A stretch of 12,178 bases of DNA from Myxococcales bacterium (GTDB lineage: Bacteria > Myxococcota_A > Polyangia > Polyangiales > Polyangiaceae), in NCBI GenBank assembly GCA_025362165.1, contig JANYHY010000784.1, forward strand, positions 1 through 12,178. The letters are read 5' to 3'. This document shows, piece after piece, positions 9,901 through 12,178 of the stretch (position 1 is its first letter; each line of letters opens with the position of its first letter). The notes beneath the pieces are model-generated. The model saw nothing but the letters and a program-made list of their open reading frames with translations, made no database searches and was not told where the DNA came from. Both the position numbers and the translations under genes were made by a program.

Positions 9901-10112
9901 GATGTAGACGCGTTCGGCGTCCATCGGGGTGTGACATCGAGACTCCAGCGCGCAGGTGAGTCCGGTCCTTCATGCTTGGGAGGGCTCGCGGTCGCGCTCG
10001 CGATCTGTTGGATCGGAGGCGGCACGGCGGGCGAGCAGGCGAGTGTCGTGAGCGTCGCGAGAGCGGGGACGATGACGATCGTAGCGACGAGGCCGAGGCG
10101 GTAGGTGCGCAT
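6912..10112 (-). CDS. Very large lipoprotein with Asp-box (BNR) beta-propeller repeats
   Basis: 1066 residues. The N-terminus is MRTYR, then the hydrophobic stretch LGLVATIVIVPALATLTTLA, then Cys26. The lipobox TLAC lacks the usual Leu at -3 but is acceptable, so a lipid-anchored envelope or surface protein is expected. Asp-box motifs (S/T-x-D-x-G-x-T-F/W) recur: STDRGKTF (165-172), TVDDGATW (206-213), SEDGGKTF (398-405) and TTDEGKTW (578-585). This is the signature of sialidase/VPS10/photosystem-assembly-type propellers. More degenerate blades probably fill the rest, including GYLFLLADGAVYVAND near 113 and a late segment with HWRQSGKSFVW. No sialidase Arg triad or other catalytic set is recognised, so a binding or scaffold role is more likely than an enzyme. 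The C-terminus is Pro-rich (TGTLPPRAPRPTPDAPPHMP). The ATG at 10112 has no clear ribosome binding site. The 257-nt upstream gap holds the inverted repeat at 10197-10347. It is probably co-transcribed with the flippase-like gene. Confidence 0.88.
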   Translation of the reverse strand: MRTYRLGLVATIVIVPALATLTTLACSPAVPPPIQQIASATASPPKHEGPDSPARWSLDVTPRWTPNASTSTGTATLEVGAGGERWLKTDGDYLSAPSLLPGDIVGVAKDGGGYLFLLADGAVYVANDPLGPATRSAGGPFKGSAASLGKASVLIADTTGALQRSTDRGKTFTKVTFPVADGFVKDVAMANGIGLALMVPQRLWVTVDDGATWAPIASPGEDGLDEVVSRDGVVLAGSSGADFALDAAGHSFSSTPSTQPKVGPASADEDARETIHAIDGKHAVVVTGMPFTKKREWSLSFGELTAMSRPTVVDELTGCDSVDVALRGEIIELACDGRGALDTGIDTQSAPFDRYARWGAGQSRRYGKYAAAYPPPVAPNTGDGGATATGSITKLLRSEDGGKTFKVDGLFDGGGATRDGTDGVVIGDGGWTYVAERCTNFAYEPVCRGPRIRTGTGPFDAATDSARFVRFATNVRSSDVYAIGVGEEVSLYRFKAGAATPEKIARLAQALNEATATLTLDDDGAARGFVSAHDGPYMFVQKPDAKDVQQIKAPSTGSLRAALAGKYGFAIGDRAYETTDEGKTWLVVTKPLAATTVDQCSSYGCTTNRGLRAGWDAAEAPMSSSAVAKTVFYKGLKCTAQGRWTKLGGGSLATVDDVDIGNARWLLPTRDAVGRVTLHVNKRGDATAKTTDLALMGPAFQPPNWGTETVMFVQPSGVVVRRYTYSKIRKEPGVYNPVDAALAWYRGDSGKVFHGAVNRIPPFRVQHDPRFDYEDGQQYAAGPEVAWLDPHGVYFISQEYSDDTKPMYLLRDDGRTDKQKGIDASGDYGGVVVSNGDVGMALVNTDMLQMHWRQSGKSFVWRAKDASMSLFDFGGRASMLVGLSTDDAARLWAVPVKAETDPSEWFALPTQQALGDTPRACDAPQVTDGSRIRYVAPFSAGTRRAVRLDVDGTEVVLATDRALVLGSTKALKDACVSALEAKSVEDNDSMYSALVFPDDLPHSLVFSVNKADPWPETILVRPMECAFAAGPLPDSLKETEGFYTGTLPPRAPRPTPDAPPHMPDTK

Positions 10113-10196
10113 GTCGGCGTGAGACTAACCCGGTTCGTAACCTAGCAGTCCGTCTCGTAAGTCGCGCGTATGACGGCAACGTCGGATGCAAAGATA

Positions 10197-10347
10197 AGAT
10201 GGAACAGGAAGTCGGGAAGACGGGAAGGTTGGGGAATGTTCGGCTCACCTACTTCGACTCACGAACTGCCTCCTCGTGAACTGGTGAGAGCGTGTTGGAG
10301 ACACGATCTCTCCAACCTTCCCGTCTTCCCCTCTTCCTGTGAAATCT
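10197..10347. repeat. Long imperfect inverted repeat with a two-hairpin apex
   Basis: Arms 10197-10235 and 10309-10347 are reverse complements over 39 positions: 33 Watson-Crick pairs, one G-T and five mismatches (a 3-nt bulge region at 10201-10203 and two at 10212-10213). The core GGGAAGACGGGAAGGTTGG (10214-10232) is perfect. Each arm holds tandem GGAAGnCG-like octamers. The 73-nt spacer folds further: CTCACC (10244-10249) with GGTGAG (10283-10288), enclosing TCACGA (10259-10264) with TCGTGA (10274-10279); and CGTGT-TGGAG-ACACG (10291-10305). The whole forms a T-shaped fold. It lies between the xdhC-like stop and the large lipoprotein start. It could be a dispersed palindromic repeat, a small non-autonomous mobile element, a structured RNA or an attenuator/terminator. 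There is no transposase, and no target-site duplication is visible at the arm ends. The pairing is seen directly; the role is unknown. Confidence 0.9.
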
Positions 10348-10369
10348 CCGGCCGCACTTGCGGAACGAG

Positions 10370-11188
10370 TTAGCGAGTGCGTCGCCACGCCACCATTTCG
10401 GCGGCGATGGCCACGGCGATCTCATCGGGCAAGCGCGCGCCCACCGAGACGCCGACGGGCATGCGCACGCGCTCGATGTCCGCCGCATCGAAGCCGCGGT
10501 GCTCGAGGCGGTCTCGTGTGCGCTTGGCCTTCGCGCGGCTGCCGATGCCGCCTACGTAAGCGAACTTGCGCTCGAGCGCCCACTCGATGACTCGCTGATC
10601 GAGCGCGTGGTCGTGCGTCATGACGAGCACCGCAGCTTCGGCAGGCAGGTCGCGCGCGATCTCGTCGAACTCGCCCACCACGCTGCGCACTCCGAGGAGC
10701 TCCTGACCGCCCCACGCTTCGCGCGCGTCGACCACGGTCACGACGAAGCCGACCTTGGCCAGGAGCGGCGCGGTCGCACGCGCGACATGACCGCCGCCAA
10801 CGACGAGCAGCGGGTGCTTGGCGGCGATGGGCTCGATCAACACATCGACGGACCCGCCACAGCACATTCCCAGCTCTGCGCCGAGCGCGAACGTGCGCAC
10901 CGAGTGCTCGCTCTTGTCGTTCAATGCTGCCATGCACGCGACGAGCACCTCACGCTCGATCGCTCCGCCACCGACAGTCCCGACTTGCGCATCGCGTGTA
11001 CAATACAACTTCTGACCTGGCGTGGAAGGCGCAGAGCCGCGGCGGGCGATCACCGTCGCCATGACGCCGAGCACACCGCGCCGAGCGTTCTCCGCCGCCA
11101 ACGCGAGCACCTCGGCGGCGTCAGCGGGGCGCGGCGCTGGCACCTCTTCGCGCTCTGCGGTCGGTCGAAGCTGGATCACGCGCCTCAT
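10370..11188 (-). CDS. XdhC/CoxI-family protein (molybdenum cofactor handling), stand-alone
   Basis: 272 residues with both family domains. The N-terminal XdhC_CoxI part shows ARRGSAPSTPGQKL (48-61), VGTVGGGAIEREV (69-81) and MCCGGSVDVLIEP (108-120), the conserved Cys-containing loop tied to Moco binding in XdhC. The C-terminal Rossmann part shows LLVVGGGHVARATAPL (127-142), a VVDAREAW strand end (152-159), MTHDHALDQ (190-198), YVGGIGSRAKAKR (211-223) and PVGVSVGARLPDEIAVAI (244-261). XdhC-type proteins bind molybdenum cofactor, protect it and help insert its sulfurated form into xanthine dehydrogenase or related hydroxylases in the cytoplasm. No molybdenum hydroxylase subunit gene is in the window, so the client is unknown and no precise symbol is given. 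The ATG at 11188 lacks an obvious ribosome binding site. The gene is divergent from glgC across 49 nt and is followed by the inverted repeat about 22 nt past its stop. Confidence 0.92.
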   Translation of the reverse strand: MRRVIQLRPTAEREEVPAPRPADAAEVLALAAENARRGVLGVMATVIARRGSAPSTPGQKLYCTRDAQVGTVGGGAIEREVLVACMAALNDKSEHSVRTFALGAELGMCCGGSVDVLIEPIAAKHPLLVVGGGHVARATAPLLAKVGFVVTVVDAREAWGGQELLGVRSVVGEFDEIARDLPAEAAVLVMTHDHALDQRVIEWALERKFAYVGGIGSRAKAKRTRDRLEHRGFDAADIERVRMPVGVSVGARLPDEIAVAIAAEMVAWRRTR

Positions 11189-11237
11189 TCGCTGGATGTT
11201 AGCGAAAAGAGCGTCCGTTGGCGTACCATCGTCGGAG

Positions 11238-12178
11238 ATGTTTCCCGGTTCGAGCTTCGACCCTCAGCAGGTGCTCGTCATGGTGCTCGCTGGCGGGGAA
11301 GGCAAGCGCCTCTACCCGCTGACGCTCGATCGAGCCAAGCCTGCGGTCCCGTTCGGCGGTCGCTATCGCATCATCGATGTCGTGCTCTCGAACTTCGTCA
11401 ACTCCGGACTCACGCGCATCAAGGTGCTGACGCAATACAAGAGCGCGTCGCTGGAGGAGCACATCGCGCGCGTGTGGCGCCTCTCGCCCATGCTCGATCA
11501 GTTCATCGAGGCCATCCCCGCGCAGCAGCGAACCGGAAAGAGTTGGTTCAAGGGCTCCGCCGACGCCGTTTACCAGTGCCAGCACGTCATCAGCGACGAG
11601 AAGCCCGAGCTCGTCTGCATCTTCGGCGGCGACCACGTCTACAAGATGGATGTCCGCCAGCTCATCGACTTTCACATCAAGAAGAACGCAGAGGCCACGG
11701 TCGCCGTCATCCCAGTCGACAAGAAGGAGGCGAGCGACTTCGGCGTCATCGAGGTCGACGCCGAGGGCCGCATCATCGGCTTCCACGAGAAGGTCGCGAA
11801 CCCGCCGAGCATGCCGGGCAACCCGGACAAGTGCCTCGCGTCGATGGGCAACTACGTGTTTCGCACGAAGCTCTTGCTCGACTCGCTCGAGTTCGACGCC
11901 AAGGTGGAGGACAGCAAGCACGACTTCGGAGCCAACATCCTGCCGCAGCTCGTGAAGGAGGGACGCGGCGTCTACGCGTACGATTTCGCGACGAACGTCG
12001 TGCCGGGTGAGGACCCGCACAACATCGGCTACTGGCGAGACATCGGCACGCTGGAGGCTTATTTCGAGGCCCAAATGGATCTCATCGCGATCCATCCGCT
12101 CTTCAATTTGTACAACGGGCGGTGGCCGCTGCGCACAGGCATCACACACGACCCGCCGGCGAAGTTCGTGTTCCGTGA
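11238..12178 (+). CDS. glgC: Glucose-1-phosphate adenylyltransferase (ADP-glucose pyrophosphorylase), 3' end cut off
   Basis: 313 codons are visible of an expected 410-430; the window ends before the C-terminal left-handed beta-helix domain is complete. The enzyme makes ADP-glucose from ATP and glucose-1-phosphate, the committed and usually allosterically regulated step of bacterial glycogen synthesis, in the cytoplasm. Signatures: the nucleotide-binding loop VLAGGEGKRLYPLT (16-29), RAKPAVPFGG (32-41), the WFKGSADAVYQ segment (103-113), catalytic Asp132 in FGGDHVYKMD, and the sugar-phosphate Lys185 in GFHEKVANP. These positions match the E. coli Asp142/Lys195 pattern with a shorter N-terminus. 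The ATG at 11238 is chosen because it gives about 14 residues before the VLAGG strand, as in homologs. GGAG at 11234-11237 touches the ATG and is too close to be a good ribosome binding site. It shares a 49-nt divergent upstream region with the XdhC-family gene. No other glg gene is visible, though more could follow. Confidence 0.95.
   Translation, partial: MFPGSSFDPQQVLVMVLAGGEGKRLYPLTLDRAKPAVPFGGRYRIIDVVLSNFVNSGLTRIKVLTQYKSASLEEHIARVWRLSPMLDQFIEAIPAQQRTGKSWFKGSADAVYQCQHVISDEKPELVCIFGGDHVYKMDVRQLIDFHIKKNAEATVAVIPVDKKEASDFGVIEVDAEGRIIGFHEKVANPPSMPGNPDKCLASMGNYVFRTKLLLDSLEFDAKVEDSKHDFGANILPQLVKEGRGVYAYDFATNVVPGEDPHNIGYWRDIGTLEAYFEAQMDLIAIHPLFNLYNGRWPLRTGITHDPPAKFVFR

Noticed and set aside
10309..10347. 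Simple rho-independent terminator for the XdhC-family gene
   Set aside because: The stem is far longer than needed, the apex contains 73 nt with its own hairpins, and no clean T-tract follows on the minus strand (only a loosely T-rich stretch). It may still reduce read-through, but this is not a sufficient description.
10197..10347. Retron non-coding RNA or insertion sequence
   Set aside because: There is no reverse transcriptase or transposase gene in the window, and no direct repeats flank the arms.
10358..12010. 550-codon plus-strand open frame
   Set aside because: It covers the antisense strand of the XdhC-family gene and a wrong frame of glgC; the composition is Arg/Ala/His-rich shadow sequence.
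11199..12149. 316-codon minus-strand open frame
   Set aside because: It is antisense to glgC, whose nucleotide-binding and catalytic motifs are unmistakable.

Overview
The window is GC-rich (by eye, low to mid 60s percent), with GTG and TTG starts, open antisense frames, tightly packed gene strings and Cys-rich or repeat-rich lipoproteins with Asp/Ala/Ser/Pro tails. Together with a large predicted outer-envelope lipoprotein and an ECF-type sigma factor carrying its own membrane anchor, this suggests a myxobacterium-like member of the former Deltaproteobacteria (Polyangiales/Labilithrix-like). That placement is inferred from style, not from a marker gene.

Left part (1-4705, all minus strand). 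A four-gene string is read right to left: a membrane-anchored ECF-like sigma factor, then pruA (glutamate-semialdehyde/P5C dehydrogenase), then two paralogous membrane proteins, each built from two copies of a 'TM hairpin + PH-like domain' unit. The junctions are a 9-nt gap, a 0-nt gap (TGA directly followed by GTG) and a 4-nt TTGA overlap, so one translationally coupled operon is likely. The last gene runs off the left edge; it starts with TTG.

Middle (4706-5913, plus strand). A divergent intergenic region leads to a small Cys-rich lipoprotein, possibly leaderless, and then to an S-adenosylmethionine decarboxylase gene (speD) with a textbook ribosome binding site.

Right-middle (5926-10112, minus strand). 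A very large lipoprotein with Asp-box (BNR) beta-propeller repeats is followed after 14 nt by a flippase-like LPG_synthase_TM membrane protein. This is probably a two-gene operon, convergent with speD.

Right end (10113-12178). The longest gene-free stretch (257 nt, 10113-10369) is mostly taken up by a striking 151-bp imperfect inverted repeat, with 39-nt arms and a 73-nt apical region that folds into two further hairpins. It is the least explained object in the window. Beyond it lie a stand-alone XdhC-family gene (minus) and, divergent across 49 nt, glgC (plus; ADP-glucose pyrophosphorylase, first step of glycogen synthesis), truncated by the window edge. No tRNA, rRNA, CRISPR array, transposase or phage gene was seen.
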